Made by a program: the position numbers and the translations under genes
Assembly: GCA_963377175.1 (NCBI GenBank)
Contig: CAUJNA010001001.1
Coordinates: 867,721 to 931,720, forward strand
Source of the DNA: Effrenium voratum
Taxonomy: Eukaryota; Sar; Dinophyceae; Suessiales; Symbiodiniaceae
Direction: 5' to 3'
Length of the DNA: 64,000 nucleotides
The notes under the pieces: generated by a model
Told to the model about the DNA's origin: nothing
Databases searched by the model: none
What the model saw: only the letters and a program-made list of their open reading frames with translations
Shown: positions 13,501 through 27,480 of the stretch, in pieces
Layout of the letters: each line of letters begins with the position of its first letter
Numbering within the stretch: the first letter of the stretch is position 1

Positions 13501-15221
13501 GTGGGGATTGGGATGTTCACTGGGGGTACGGGATTTTGACCCATGGCCATATGTTGGAGCCTTGGGCTGTGCAGGTTCTGGACGTATCAACTTCACAAGC
13601 CACGCTGCAAAAGTATGGCAACAGGAGTTTGGAATGCATGGGTGAATTCCTTTGACGGTGTTTAGATACCCTTTTCCCTGCCCATGGAGTCTTTGCAAGA
13701 AGACGGCTGCTCCTCTACAACTATATTGTCAAGCCTGAGCAAGTTGTGTCAACCTCACAGAGTGGGTTGCAACCTCTCACCCATGTTAGAGGTTCTTTCA
13801 TGGGGATCCCATATTGTTTTTACACAGGGGTTGTACATACTCGCGGGTTTAGTAGCGATCATGGGGGAGAATGGGGCCTATCAAGCCTTTGAGCATGCTT
13901 CTAGGATCAGACTCGTCCATCGGCTGAGAGCTGCTCAATGCCCAAGAGATGCCCTTATACTCTCACCTGTGAAAGTCGTTGCGTTTGGTTTTGGCAGCAT
14001 GTTTTTCGTGTAATACGCACACGAAACGCATCCGGTAGGGTCGTTGCAACTCCGTGTGCCAGTGGCGTTTGGTTTAGCATGTTTTCAAGAGACAATTGCT
14101 GCGTGATATTGAGGTCTTTTTTGTAGAGAAATACATGCTGAACGTGGTCCCCTGAGATGGTTTCATTGATCAAGTTGAGGTCTTTTGGGTAGGCCGAACG
14201 CACTGGCACACATGGAAAACACCTTCCCTCGATCGCGGTTTGTGTTGATGATGTTGAGGCATTTTGGGTGGCCAATCGCATTGGCACACGCCTGAAAAAA
14301 ACACTTACTGGGTCCTTGTGGTTACACGCCCCGCAAGCCATGATCTCGCGCCGCAAGCAGTGTGCCAGTGGGGAAAGCTATTTAGGGTCATGATCACAAG
14401 TGCTACCCCAGCCCCCCACCGTACACAAAGCCAAGTGTCTGGTGTGCCATGGGGGGCCGGATACTTTGAGGAGTGTTTGGCGAAGGTGCGCTGTTGAATG
14501 TTGAGGCCCACTCCCATCACAAAACGCAATGGCACACTGCCTCTGGCCAAGATAATGAGAAGGTTCAGTCAACTAACACATGAATCGCATTGGCACACGC
14601 AGTCATCCTCAACAAGATTCCTAGAACAGCTTGCGTTGTGGAAGCCGGGGCTTTGGGTGGCCAATCGCACTGGCGCACGCAATCATCCTCAACAAGATTC
14701 CTAGAACAGCTTGCGTTGTGGAAGCCGGGGCTTTGGGTGGCCAATCGTCCTAGAACAGCTTGCGTTGTTGAAGCTGGGGCTTTGTGAGGCCATTTGCATT
14801 GGCACACGCAATCATCCTCAACAAGATTGATAGAACAGCTCGCGTTGTTGAAGCTGGGGCTTTGGAAGGCCAAGCGCGTTGGCACACGCAGTCATCCGCA
14901 ACAAGATTCCTAGAACAGCTTGCATTGTTGAAGCTGGGGCTTTGGGAGGCCAATCGCATTGGCACACGCTTGAAAAACACGTATCTTCAACAAGTGCTTG
15001 TAATACGTATTAGGCTAAGGCCGACAGTCTGCTTAACACATCAATTGGTTTCAACGGCCTGCTTTTCAGGCTGAGGCCTAGGTGGGTTGCGGCTGCACGT
15101 CTTCTTTCTTTTCGGACTCGTTTTAGACTCGTTTTTGGACTCGTTTTTTTCCTGGGTAAACTTGCCAAAAACTTAACACAAGGCACCTCCTACTCCTGCT
15201 ACTACTACTACTACCACCACG

Positions 15222-15254
<33 letters not shown>

Positions 15255-15267
15255 GCTTCTGCTACTC

Positions 15268-15301
<34 letters not shown>

Positions 15302-15473
15302 ACTACTACTACTACTGCTACTGCTACTGCTACTGCTACTGCTGCTGCTGCTACTACTACTACTCCTACTACTACTCCTGCTGCTGCTGCTGCTACTACT
15401 ACTACTATTACTACTACTACTACTCCTGCTGCTGCTGCTGCTGCTTGTGCTACTACTACTACTACCACTACTA

Positions 15474-15520
<47 letters not shown>

Positions 15521-18500
15521 GCTACTACAAATATATATATATATATATATGTTGAAAACAGTGCTCGGTTGCGGTTGGTTCTGCGATGTGCCATGGGGGT
15601 TGCTTGTATTTGGCGCTTCGAGAAATGTGTTCAAGATGTTTGGTTGCCTTTGGGTATGCGTGTGCCATGGGGATTGCCTTCACACTAGCACATGAACTTG
15701 TGTTTGAAAGAATTGTTTCAGTGTTGTTGAGCATGCGATGTGCCATGGGGATTGCCTTCTTTTCGGCGAGCAAGCATACATAGTCAAGGAACATTTCGGT
15801 CCCAACTGGTATGTGATGTGCAATGCTGGTTGCCGTCTTACTCATACTTAGACATGTGTGCTTCAAATGCGTTTAAGCGCCTTGTAATATGCAATGTGCC
15901 ACGGGGATTGCGTCCGTAGTGGCGCTCAAGCAAAGCAGTTTCAGGAGACACGTTGCGGTTGATTCTGCAACGTGCCATGGGGGTTGCCTTCACTTCTGTG
16001 CTTCGAATAGATGTTTTCAAGATGCATTTGGTTGCCTTTGGGTATGCATGTGCCACGGGGATTGCCTTCATACTAGCGCATGAACTTGTTTTTGCAAGAC
16101 TTGTTTCGATGTTGTTGAGCATGCGATGTGCCATGGGGATTGCCTTCTTTTTGGCGTGCAAGCATACATAGTCAAGCAACATTTCAGTCCCAACTAGTAT
16201 GTGATGTGCCATGCTGGTTGCCTTCTTACTCATACTTAAACATGTATGCTTAAAATGCGATTAAGCGGCTTGTAATATGCGATGTGCCATGGGGATCGCG
16301 TCCGTAGTGGCGCTCAGACAAAACAGTCTTAGGAGACACATTGCGGTTGATTATGCAATGTGCCATGGGGGTTGCCTTCACTTCTGTGCTTCGAATAGAT
16401 GTTTTCAAGATGCATTTGGTTGCCTTTGGGTATGCATGTGCCATGGGGATTGCCTTCGTACTAGCACACGAACTTGTTTTTGCAAGACTTGTTTCGATGT
16501 TGTTGAGCATGCGATGTGCCATGGGGATTGCCTTCTTTTTGGCGTGCAAACACACATAGTCAAGCAACATCTTGGTCCCAACTGGTATGCGATGTGCCAT
16601 GGGGATTGCCTTCTTACTCGTACTTAAACATGTATGCTTAAAATGCGTCTAAGTGCCTTGTAACATGCGATGTGCCATGGGGATTGCGTCCGTAGTGGTA
16701 CTCAAACAAAGCAGTTTTAGGAGACACTTGGGCGCCGTGTGCCAGTGGGGAAGGCTCAGTTGCAAGGACCCTGCCGGGACTATCCGTGGCGTTGTTTTTA
16801 CTGGCAGGCTGCGGACTTTCGAGCAAAACACGAAAAATGCAAGGACTTTCGCGGTTGGGTGTAGATGGGACTCAGCGTTTGGCTTTCGGAAAAGGGGATC
16901 CATTTCTCACCATGAGCAAACCTCTAAGGCTTCATCCGATCCCCTTTCTCTCATGGTCCTGTTGGGCAACCGCCAAACTTGGGTCTTCGACCATTCTGCA
17001 GATCGCAGTATCCAGGTATTATTCAGAGTGTTTGAGATGCTTCCCCTTGGTGCGCTGTTCCTTATTCTGGCTTGATGAAATCCTTGAGAACTTATGATGG
17101 TCTTGGCTGTCTTTTCAAGATTGTCCCACTGCGGATTGTTTTACAGGAGTGTCTCACTGCGGAACACAAATTAGGATAACCCCGCCCCCCCACCATTTTC
17201 AGCGACCCAGTATTTCCGATATTGACTCCAGGTTCGACCGCGCCAGCGGCCAACTCCTCATGCAAGACAGCCTGCCTTTGGGTTCCTCGCTCCTCGGCCC
17301 AATGGCGGACTTGAGCTACGGGACGTCGCATGTGATTTCTGGTGATGCTCTTCTCAGCGTGGCTTTCAGGGGGCCACTGTGGGTATCTCTATACATGTAT
17401 ATGGATGCATGAAAGATATCCCAAGAGAGACAGACTGAAGTCCAAATCGTTGTTTGACACTTCGCAACAAGCAACGTTTGCGGAGGTGCGACAAGTCCGA
17501 ATCCAACCTCTGTGGGATGTGCTCCCTTTTGGTTTTTGGGGGGGGACATCGGCTGTCTCAGCCTGGGCCTCGGGCGTGAACTTCAAGGTCACGCCCGCGA
17601 GATCTTCATGAAACATGAAGCGCCCACGTGTCCTTTTCTTGTGGAGACTCCTCTAGAAATCCTTGTTTTGGGGGGTCCATGTTACGCTGCAAGAGTGTAA
17701 AAGCAAGCATCCAGTGTGGGCAACACTTCCAGTGTGCAGTGGTGTATAGTTTGTAGATCCAGGTGATGTCCAACTAGATTTGGCGTTTGTGACCAAGCGA
17801 ACCGCAGGTCTCTTTTTAAGCAACCCAAAATCGGATGGCCTCTGAATAAGACACGGCCATGTTGAGATGTTCAGGGATTCCCGCGCAGCGCCTTATCAGC
17901 CTGAAGGCCCTTTGTCCGTGAAAGGAGTTTACTTCCGAGGACCAGTGTCCCTTTAAACCACCTTTTAAGATTGACCAGCGATCCCAACAATTTCCCATGT
18001 CCGAACTCCCAAGTCTGTCCAAAGAGCAGTGATTGGCGGGCAGTGCCTGGAGCGCCGGTAGAGAATTATTTTGAAGATGTGACAATGGCCCCAAGAGCCC
18101 ATCCTTAGCCTTAGTTCTTTTTGGGACTCTGCATTTGGGATCGTATGTGCAATCTTTGGGATCTTTTGGGATCCAGCCTCCACAGGAACTGTTGAAGGAA
18201 TGATTGGAACTTCCCAGCGTACACCTGCCTAGCTACGAGAAATCGGGTTAACGGTGTTCTTTTCTACAATGCCCAGCATTGGTGTCCTTCTTAGTTTAGT
18301 CTAGTTCGAAAGAGAGGGGACTCATTTAGCTTGGCACTCCATTTACCAGGGCCATCTTCTTTTTTTCCCAAGGGGATCCCCATTGAAAGGGATGTGTTGT
18401 GAAAATGACAAGCTGGGTATCACGGGCCCGAGACAAAGTCAACCGTGGCCTGAACACGCCGAGGCTTGATAGCAGAAGCGTAGTGCCGCTAAAGGAGAGG

Positions 18501-21500
18501 GAAGCAGTGGGTGGGTGCCACGTACATGTCCCTGTGGACATTATACGGATCTATGTTCCAAGCCGCGCTCGCGCATGAAGATTGTTTACCTGGGAAATCC
18601 CGAGTTATCCTCCCTCCAACAAGTAGAAGCTGCCCATAGGGGTTGGCGGACCACTTTGCTTTTGCGGAAGGCCCCTGCCCACTTCCATGATTATGGGTAG
18701 GAGGGTATGGTGAAATTTGCGAACCAGAGTAAGTTGCCCAGTCCTGGAAATGAGGTCCGCGTCGCGCTTGCAAGCATGGAATGGGTGGTCCTTCAATCAA
18801 GCAATTGTATTTTTCTTTCTTGAAGAACAACACTCAGATTGTTTTCAAGAATCATCATTTTCAGCAAGCACCCAACATTGAGAAAAGTACACGCGAGATG
18901 CAGATGCCATTTCTGCACTCAGGGCTTGAACCATGCAGGTTTGGCGAAAGTGGCCGCGTTCAAACCATTTCCTTGCGATGGATATATATATATATATATG
19001 TATAGATACACGTGTATATATATATATATACACATGTTGTCATGTTGTCGTTTTTTTGCAGCCCCTCAAAATTGGGGTTATCCTGGTGGTTTACCAAACA
19101 AGGGGTTCCCAGCAAAACAACACACCGATTCATAAACCTATATATATATATACATATATATATATGTATGTGTGTGTGTCTCTTAAAGTCCGGGGCCTCT
19201 TCATGCTTGTCGTTGGGAAACATTTTACATGTTTGCTTATTGTTGTTTAGTGGGAAATCCCCACTTAACTGCTAACTTCTTTTTTTTTTGCTGCCCTTCC
19301 AACGTCAACCAAGTCTTCTTCATGGTTTTCCTTTGCCGTTGGATTAAAGCCGTGGAAAGAGGGGGTTCCCGGGTTCCCTGGTTTGAGACCGACCCATGAA
19401 GATCATGTTCATGGACCACCGGCTTGCAAGTGAAAGCGCTGGAAAGCTATTCCTCGAACGTCGAGCCGCGGTCACCTACACGTTCGCAGCAAAGCAACCA
19501 ACCAAAGCGTCAGCGACATTCTAGTTGGCATTGAAAGCTGACTGACGCAGTTGTTGCCTTTGTCTTACACTCACGAGTTCCTGCCCTTTGAACTTTTTGG
19601 GGAAGATCCTTTTAGCGGTAAACTTTTTTTTGGGGGGTGTTTGGGGCCAAGCCTCTTGTTCGGAAGTGAGTAAACCCAACAAACAACGGTGTTTGGCTCT
19701 AACGTGCAACATGGCTGTGGGTCAAAACCACTGGTACCATTTTGGGGGTTTTCGGTGCACCACCCATTTTAGAACCTATTTTATTGGTTGGATTGAATCG
19801 GTCCCGTTCACTGGGGGCTAACCGATTTGGATTTTGAAAAGCCCATGGCCACATCCCAAAGCCCTCCCGTCAAAAGGACCGGGACCGCATCATGTACCTT
19901 CTCAGCTGGTTGGCGCAGAAGAGCGGCGTGCCCGGCTTGAAGGACGCCGAGGAGACCTGAGACTGAAACTGGGGGTCTCAAGTTGGAGCAAAAGGAGGAA
20001 GGAGCAGTTGGAGCAATTGGAGCAAAAGGGTCTCATTATTTGCAGGAAGATCAATTTGTGATGGATTCAAAGCCCGCAACAATGGCGCTTTTGGATATGG
20101 TGGATGTGCGCAGGTGCATGGGGTCGAAGGGCGTATCTTGTTCAGGTAACCCGTCAAGTTGGTGGTTTGGATTGGTGGTTTGGATTTGAACCTCTGGTTC
20201 TTGTAGAGGGTGAAAGGGCGTAGAATCGTTTGCAGGGTCACCCGTCAGGTTGGTGGCTAAGATTGGTGGTTTGGATTCGGATTCTTTTAGTGTTCCTTGG
20301 CTGCTTTGGCGATCCGGCTATGAGTTGTAAGTGTCCATCAAAGGGTCCCCAGTTGAAAGTCAATACCCATTTGATAAGGTAGTTGCCTATGGAAGAACCA
20401 CCAGGCCATGTGCCTTGGCGAGCAGACTCCTTTTCCTCCCTTCGGAGGGCACACGGGTAACCTCTGAGATTCGGTCTTCAAATCACCAGTTTCCGGTTCA
20501 TTTGGGAGGGACATGGGGGAGCTCATTACTTAACTATGGCACAAAAGTCATGGGACGCACCAAAGGGGGGCACAAGCAATGTTGACTGTCACCCTCGGTT
20601 CCAAACGGATACCAAACGGGACACCATTGTTTGGATCGCCCTGCCCACAATGCCGTCATTATTTCCTGAATCCTACAAGCATCCTTCGCGCACGTGCAGG
20701 TTGTCAAAGGTTGTCTCCGTTACAAAAACTCGTCGCTTTGAAGGCTGGCTTCCCAGATTTCTGCCAAAATAAACGGCGGAGTTTTGTGGACGTCGTTCAG
20801 CCTGTAGGGTTGCCCGCTTTTTTCCTAGGAGCCGTTGTTTTACGCCCTTCTGCTGCTCGAGAAGCCCGTGCTGTGTCCCATGGGGCAGGGCGGCTCAGCG
20901 GGCTGACTCGATCCAAACGGGGTCCAAAAGGCAGCCCCTCCAGAAATGACCGGTCCCTCCCTATGTTGCCAACAAGTGTTTGTATGGGGAGGGGTACCAC
21001 CTTGGGGCCCCTTTGTGGGCACAAGGGATATCGTATACCCACGGGGATGAGTGCTTCCTTGTGCAAGGCCTTCATTGGTCAGGTTGCAACAGATCCCTGC
21101 ATTCGGACCCTGATAACCGGGCAGGGCATTTGCCATCCGACTGATGTTTTCGAGCACTCACCATCGTGACCGCCTTGTGAAGCGATCTTCGGCGCTTGCA
21201 GCTTCAAGACACGCCCACATGCACCAGGGTGAAAGTAGATGGCCCAATTCCAACCCATTCTGGTTGTAGTAATCCCACATCTAGCGGACATTTCCGCCAT
21301 CTACCGCAGTGCACCTTGGAGCCCCCCACCCGGCCTTCAAAGCCTCTGAGCTCTGGCTGTGGCTTTGACCGGTTCCTCGCCGTCTGCTTGTTTGAGTGGG
21401 CTGCAGGGGCAATTATTCTCCCCGGGGGGGGTTGACAACCAAAGGCGGTCGGGGGCCTGCGAGGGGGGTGAGACCCTTGCGGGTGTGAAGGAAGCAAACC

Positions 21501-24500
21501 CAGTTGCAGGGGCCCTCGTTTTGTAGAACCTGTTTCGTCACCAAATCTTGATGTTAAACAGTGGAAATCTAGGGAACGTACTTTGCCGCAATTTCTGGGC
21601 CAACTACCGGCTGCTGAGGAGTTTGGTCATCGGCAGCAAGCTGGACTTTGATATTCACAGCTCGGCACCTGGTTTGCCGGGTTCAGATGTAAAAGGAGGG
21701 ACCGAGACCAACCTCCTCGGGGTTCGCGATCTTGATGAAGGTCATTTTCTTTGGGACACCTGAATTCAGGTTGCTGAGGCGTCCCGTAACTTTGGGCTTT
21801 GCAAGCTCAAAGGGGTGAAATGAGCTCACGGCGCCGCAGAGCGATTCCCTGCAAACTGGTCGGTTTGGTGAGTTTTGAGAATATGCCTCTGAAATTCGCT
21901 CATATCAGTTCCTAAATGCTTCCCCTTGAGCTTTGAACATATGGGCATGTGGCAGCTACAGTACCGCCTCTCCAGTGTTTTGTTTGCTCATACCGTATGC
22001 GTCTCAAAATCAGGACCCCCCAGTGGTGGCTTTTGGTGGTTTTCCCTTTGTCGCCATTGCCAAGCCAGAGGCCGTGCGCACATGCTGGTGTTGGACGGCT
22101 AAAAGTTAATGCCTCGAGCCCGGAACATGGATTTGTCTCATGGTTGAATACGCCCAAAATGAGAATGGAGTTCCGGGTTCCTTTGGTTTTTCCTTTGGTT
22201 TCACTGTGGTTTCCCGTTTAAAGCAGTCACACTCACTCTAACTCTTCACTTCCCCAGGTAGACTGCAAACCTGTGGGGGCCAATTCAGTCGCAACTCGAA
22301 GCGACCAGCTGACTTTTTCGAGTTATGCCAAGCCCAGATTGATCCATAATCCCAGTTCCCCCAATGTCACCAGCCACTTGTCAACTTCGGCTTGTACAGG
22401 GTGGTGTATTTGTTTGCCCCACCAAAGCCGGAGGAGTCACAAGGCATCCGGCGGATTCCACCGTCGAAGTAACCTCGGGCAGGTCCCAACTGCCGCATGG
22501 CCTTCTTCGGGCGCGTCTTGAGCCCCGCCAACCCCAAGGAGCGGAAGCATGCTGAAGGCTGTTCGCGCCTTTCGTCGCGGGCTCACGGAGTGTTGTCCCA
22601 ATGGCATGTGCAAGAAAGGGTGTGGCTCACGGAGTAATCGATCGGGGGTGACGGGAAGCCGAGGGGAAACCCACGAGTTTGGGGGTCCAAGTCCAAATTT
22701 GACATATCCAAAGAGGAGTGACACTGGCCGTGATGCCAAGGGTATCCTGCTTCGAGTTGTTGCACAGCTGCTTTGGAGATGGGCAGCCACGTTGGCCTCA
22801 CATGGGTCATGCTTGACGACGCCCCAACGCCAACGCCAAGTATATTCAATCAGACGGTGTGCTCACAGGGATGTAATTTTACAGCTGCAATGCAAAGGCA
22901 AAGCAATGTGGATACCCTGCTTGTCTGCATGTTTGTGTTTTGAACGGGTGTTCCAATGATGCCAATGGTGGGAGGCAAAAATGGGTGTGGGTCACCTGCG
23001 GTCCCCTGGTGATTTAATTTTGACCCACACCCAAATAGGTCCGCGGCATTTTCGTTCGGCAGGACTTGAAGCAGATACGCTTAGTGAAGATGAAGCAGAA
23101 GGTCGGAGTGATGGATAGAGTGGACAAGCAGGACTCAAGCATCTCGCGAGCCAGTTGCAGGTTGATGACGACTGCTTACTTGGGGATTAGTTGTTCTAGT
23201 TTGATATATATATATATATTATAGCTATGCTCCCAGATGTATTCCTTCTCTTATGTGCTCTGTTTGCTGGTCCCGTTTGCAAACCATTTGGCTTTTTTGC
23301 AAAGATGGATACTGCCAATGATGTGGATCATTGCGGGAAAGCTCTTACGCTGCCGTTGCCAGCATGCATCGTGTCATTCCAAGGAGCCCTGGCAAGCTGT
23401 TCTATCCATCATCATGCTCAAGAACACGCAACGGAGTAGTCGTCTGGCGTCTAAGCATCCGGAAGAAGCGTGGAAGCTTTGATTGTGGGCTTACATAATT
23501 GATTACAACGGCCCAAGTGCCTTTTGGGGGTAAGTTGAGAATCCTCTGTGGGAAAGGTTCAAGACGGCCTTTTGAACCAATGGGACTATGGGAGCCCCGG
23601 TATGCTAATGTGAGGAATGGGCTTCGCAGTCCTCAGCCATACCCTCAGACTTGCTGCGAAGCGTTTGGGAGTTGGATTCGTGAAATACGAACCACCCAGT
23701 TTTTCTCGGTGGTGAGCAAGCAGCATTCAAAGGCCGTCTCGTGGGGCTCAATACTCTACACGAGAACCTCCCTAATTGGCATCTTGTCATGGGACTTAAA
23801 AAAAAACAAAGAAATCGTGATCCTAGCAGCAACAGGTGTTGTTTTTGCCGGCGATTCGATTCGTGTATAAATAGCAGGTATCCAAGGGAACCACCCACTA
23901 GAAGCCAGGAATGGCTGGCTACCCTCCCTTATTGAGGCCGTTTTCTCGGCTCTGGTGCAGGAGCCCACTCTCATCATTTGCAAAGACATGTTCAAGGCAG
24001 TCGGCTCCTGAGGCTGCCTGTAGCTGCTGTTGGATGTGGGTTGGTGGTTGGATGGGTTTGGTGGGTGGATGGGTCTTACATGGTTGTTGTTGGGAAACAT
24101 TTTTCCATTTTTGCTCGTTGTGGTTGAGTGGTTGAAATCCAACCACTCAACTGCTAAAAGTCATTTTTGTTGCTCCCCTTCCAACGTCAACCAAGCCCAC
24201 ATGTGCCTTTGATTTAAGTCGCCTTGGGTTTCGGGGGGGTGAAGCTTTCGGTGTTTTTCTTGCCACAACCCCTCGAACATGGCGGTATGTGGCAGATTTC
24301 GGGGGGGGGGGGGTGGAAGTCCCGGGGTGTTCCAGCAGTTGCTTCAAGGATGCAACAAAAAAACACCAAGATCCTTGAAACAGGGTTGCTTCAATGCCAA
24401 AGCCGGCTTTTGGACGATGTTGAAATGTCAGGTGTCTTGGATGGAGAACGGAAAAGTGTCCACCGACCAATACCATGTTTGTGCAATTGTTCGCGCGGAT

Positions 24501-27449
24501 GGGTATCTATCCCTTGTTTCCGTTTGGTGAACTAGTGCGCCTTAGCCAGTGTTGAGATGGATTGTTTTTTCATGAGCCAAGTTGCAGATCAAAGACCCCA
24601 GTAGCAGCACTTGGGGGGAGTAACATGACCTCAAGCACCTGGGTGAAGTATTCTTTCTTAGAGGTCCTTTACTTCAGCACTGTGAGTCATTGCAATTCAA
24701 TCAGACCCTCGTGCAGAAAGCCTGTTGCATCCTTGAAGCAACGGGGTCAAGCAAGGGTCCCTTAAAGAATACATTGGACTTAAACAGTCACCGGGATTTT
24801 GTTCGAGGATCCCCTTGGTGTTCGGTGTTTGCATCCTTGAAAAGCAAGCTTGGAGTTCTCCAAGGGACCCTTGGGGTGATTTAAACAGATCCTCTACAGG
24901 TGATTCTGCCATAAGTCCCATGAATCCCAAGGAATCCTTGGGGTGATTTACAGGATCCTCAGGTGGTTTTGCCATAAGTGCCATGAATCCCAAGGAACTC
25001 TTGGGTTAAAATTAAAAGGATTCTCTACAGGTGGTGCCATAAGTGCCATGAATCCTTGCAACGCTTGCTCCCATTCCAGTGGGAAGCTCTCAGGACTCCG
25101 ACCTCCAAAGCTTCGTGGGTCTCAAGGCGAGAAGCCGGACCGAGACTCGAACCCACCGAGACCCATGGGGGTTGCCGAATTCCTCCCAGAGCCTTGAGAA
25201 GGCGCTGGGGGGCCATATGTTTTAAGGGGAAAACCCATCGAACGGGGGACTTCGAGTGGGTCCAGTGGATTCCAGGGCTTTGGAATCGGCTCGCCAGTCA
25301 CATGACGAAGCTTGTGTTGCCTATTCCCAGACACTTAAGGGAGAACGTCACATGTCACATGTCACTCACGATTCATTCCGACCGCCTTTTATTGAAGCTG
25401 GTGGCTAGCCCAAGCGCCCAAGTTTCCCTACCAAGCGTCGCCGTGAGGTCCCCTCCAGTGCCTTGTGACTGGTCTCCCAAAGGGAGCTTCATTTGAGCCC
25501 AGCAGAATGTCTTGTCCTAGCTCTAATTTGGGTATGTCTCGCAATAGGTCCTTCCAAATTGGTGGTTTCCTTTTCAACCCTTCAAACCCACCCCAAAAGG
25601 AAAAATAAAGCCTACCCTGAGCCTAACACACCCTAAGTAATGTTTCCCCTTGCCTCCCTGCGGTTTCTTCCGTCACTTTTCGCGCCTTTTCGCGCCCGCT
25701 CGGCCGATACGCAGATCACCCACGAGTCCTCCGGCTTGGAAGGCGAGGCACTCCCGGAGAAACATCGGAGCTCTGTTGCTGGAGATGTGAGCGACCCCCG
25801 TTCGGTTCAAATGGGTGTGCGTTTAATAATGGACCCCAAAAAATTTGTGACGACCAAAGTTCCTGTCTTTTTGACCCCTGTTCGATGAGGGTTTAAACTC
25901 GCCCTGGAAGGTTCTCGGGGATTCAGCCCGCGGACTTGTCGAGGATTCATTCCTTGTCGGGGTGTGATACTCTGTGTGCTTCTCGGGGGTTAACCGCCCT
26001 CTCCCCCTGTTCTGTTCAAATGAGTGTGTCTTAAAAAAAAATGGACCCCCCAACTACAGGAGACATTCCCCAAATTCCCGTCTTTTTGGGGAGCTTTGTC
26101 TGATTTGGAATGAACATGAATTAGGGATTATGTACCGAGGGGTAGCTTGAAGGCTTGTGGCCAGCTAATTACTTATATCGAGACTTCAATGTTACGGAAG
26201 GCGCTGGTCAATGCTTATGGTGCGGAGCATTCAGAATGCAACCTGTTACCACTTGGCACTTAAATTTTGTGAGATGCAGTTAGAGTATGCTCAGTGAGCA
26301 TATGTTTGCAAGAGCAAAGAAGAGGAGCAAAGTGACTTGATTTGCTATGAGCGCATGATGTTCTTGAATATGTGTGGATTGTTGTGGAAAGTCTGCAATT
26401 GAATCTCATGGAATCTAGCTGCCTAGCTATTTTGAACTGGATGCTTCAGAAGAAATGTTTATCAACCCACGGAAGGAAAAGCTTGTTCACGGACTTGTTT
26501 GACTCCCAAGCCAGGCATCGCCTTGGCCAACCAACCCAACTAGATGCGCAACCCACAGAGCCATCGCCCTTGGACGAGCCCTTCCCTGAGATGTCCCAAA
26601 AAGGCGCCACCGTATTGGCGACCCTCAACAAGATTTCTAACCCCAACACCTCTTTGCAGCATTCCCATTTCGGCCAGCCGAAAGGGAAAAAAAACAAAAA
26701 CCATGGCTCGTCTCGCTACAAAGTCTTTGACCGGCGCCAACAAGCACCCGGTCGATGTCGTAATTCCAGGCCTCGACGGCCTAAGTGGACAAAACCAGGG
26801 TTCAGCGTCCCCACTGATTGGTGGCTTGGGTTGGTGGCTTGGGTTGGTGGCTTGGGTTGGTGGCTTGGGTTGGTGGCTTACAGGTGTGCCTCTACAGATT
26901 TATCAATGCGACTGGCCCCTATGGCCCTTGTTATACCCTGATTTAACCGCATTGTTCATGTTTACATATAGCATGAAACTTTGCCAGACTTGACTTACCG
27001 GTTTAACCTTCTGCCTTTTTGGTTTTCCATCGTGTTATCTTTCAACTGGCAACAAGTGAAACTGACATTATGCTAGTACCGACCAGTTGCACGCGAGAGA
27101 ATAAAGTCATGAAATTGTTGCAGGTTCAAGTCTTCCTCTGGTTGTCAGGCGCCCCGCAAAGAGGGCACCCCTAGAAATGGTCCCGAATAATTATGAGTTT
27201 TTGTTTTTCTCGCACCTACTGGGATTTGGGATTCGGCCTCTATGAAGTATTCGGCCCCTGACAGCCATAGGAAGTCTGGAAGAAAGAGTACTTGAAGGGG
27301 CGATCGGGTACTTAGTGAGTGATTGTTAAGCCTGGTTATGACCCACTTAGAAGACTTACAACCAGGGTGAAGAGGGTTATAGCCATGGTTACAACCCACT
27401 TACCATGGTTATGAGTCTCTCTTCCGTGGGTTATATATGCATATATATG

Positions 27450-27480
<31 letters not shown>

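Larger units (their letters stand above)
12548..17231. other. EEFSEC intron with two tandem arrays
   Basis: Contains D (12554-12678), J (13233-13340) and A (13415-13552) elements, an 80-bp tandem array, the (CTA/CTG)n tract and a 388-bp tandem array. No exon seen. Confidence 0.5.
23997..25714. other. EEFSEC interval that should contain an unfound exon
   Basis: Family C element at 24079-24193, poly-G at 24300-24312 and a 3-copy tandem repeat at 24870-25062. The expected KETxxxLFxGLxV-type segment was not recognised. Confidence 0.45.

Noticed and set aside
15173..15634. Poly-Ser and poly-Val frames on the minus strand
   Set aside because: Translation of the (CTA/CTG)n microsatellite.
21340..21410. 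GFDRFLAVCLFEWAA as an extra EEFSEC exon
   Set aside because: Exons h and i join directly with equal spacing to the human protein (CP, three residues, LVIGS); inserting this piece would break the alignment.
25130..25160. Possible tRNA T-arm (GGGTTCGAGTCTC on the minus strand)
   Set aside because: The stem does not pair and no acceptor or anticodon arm is present.
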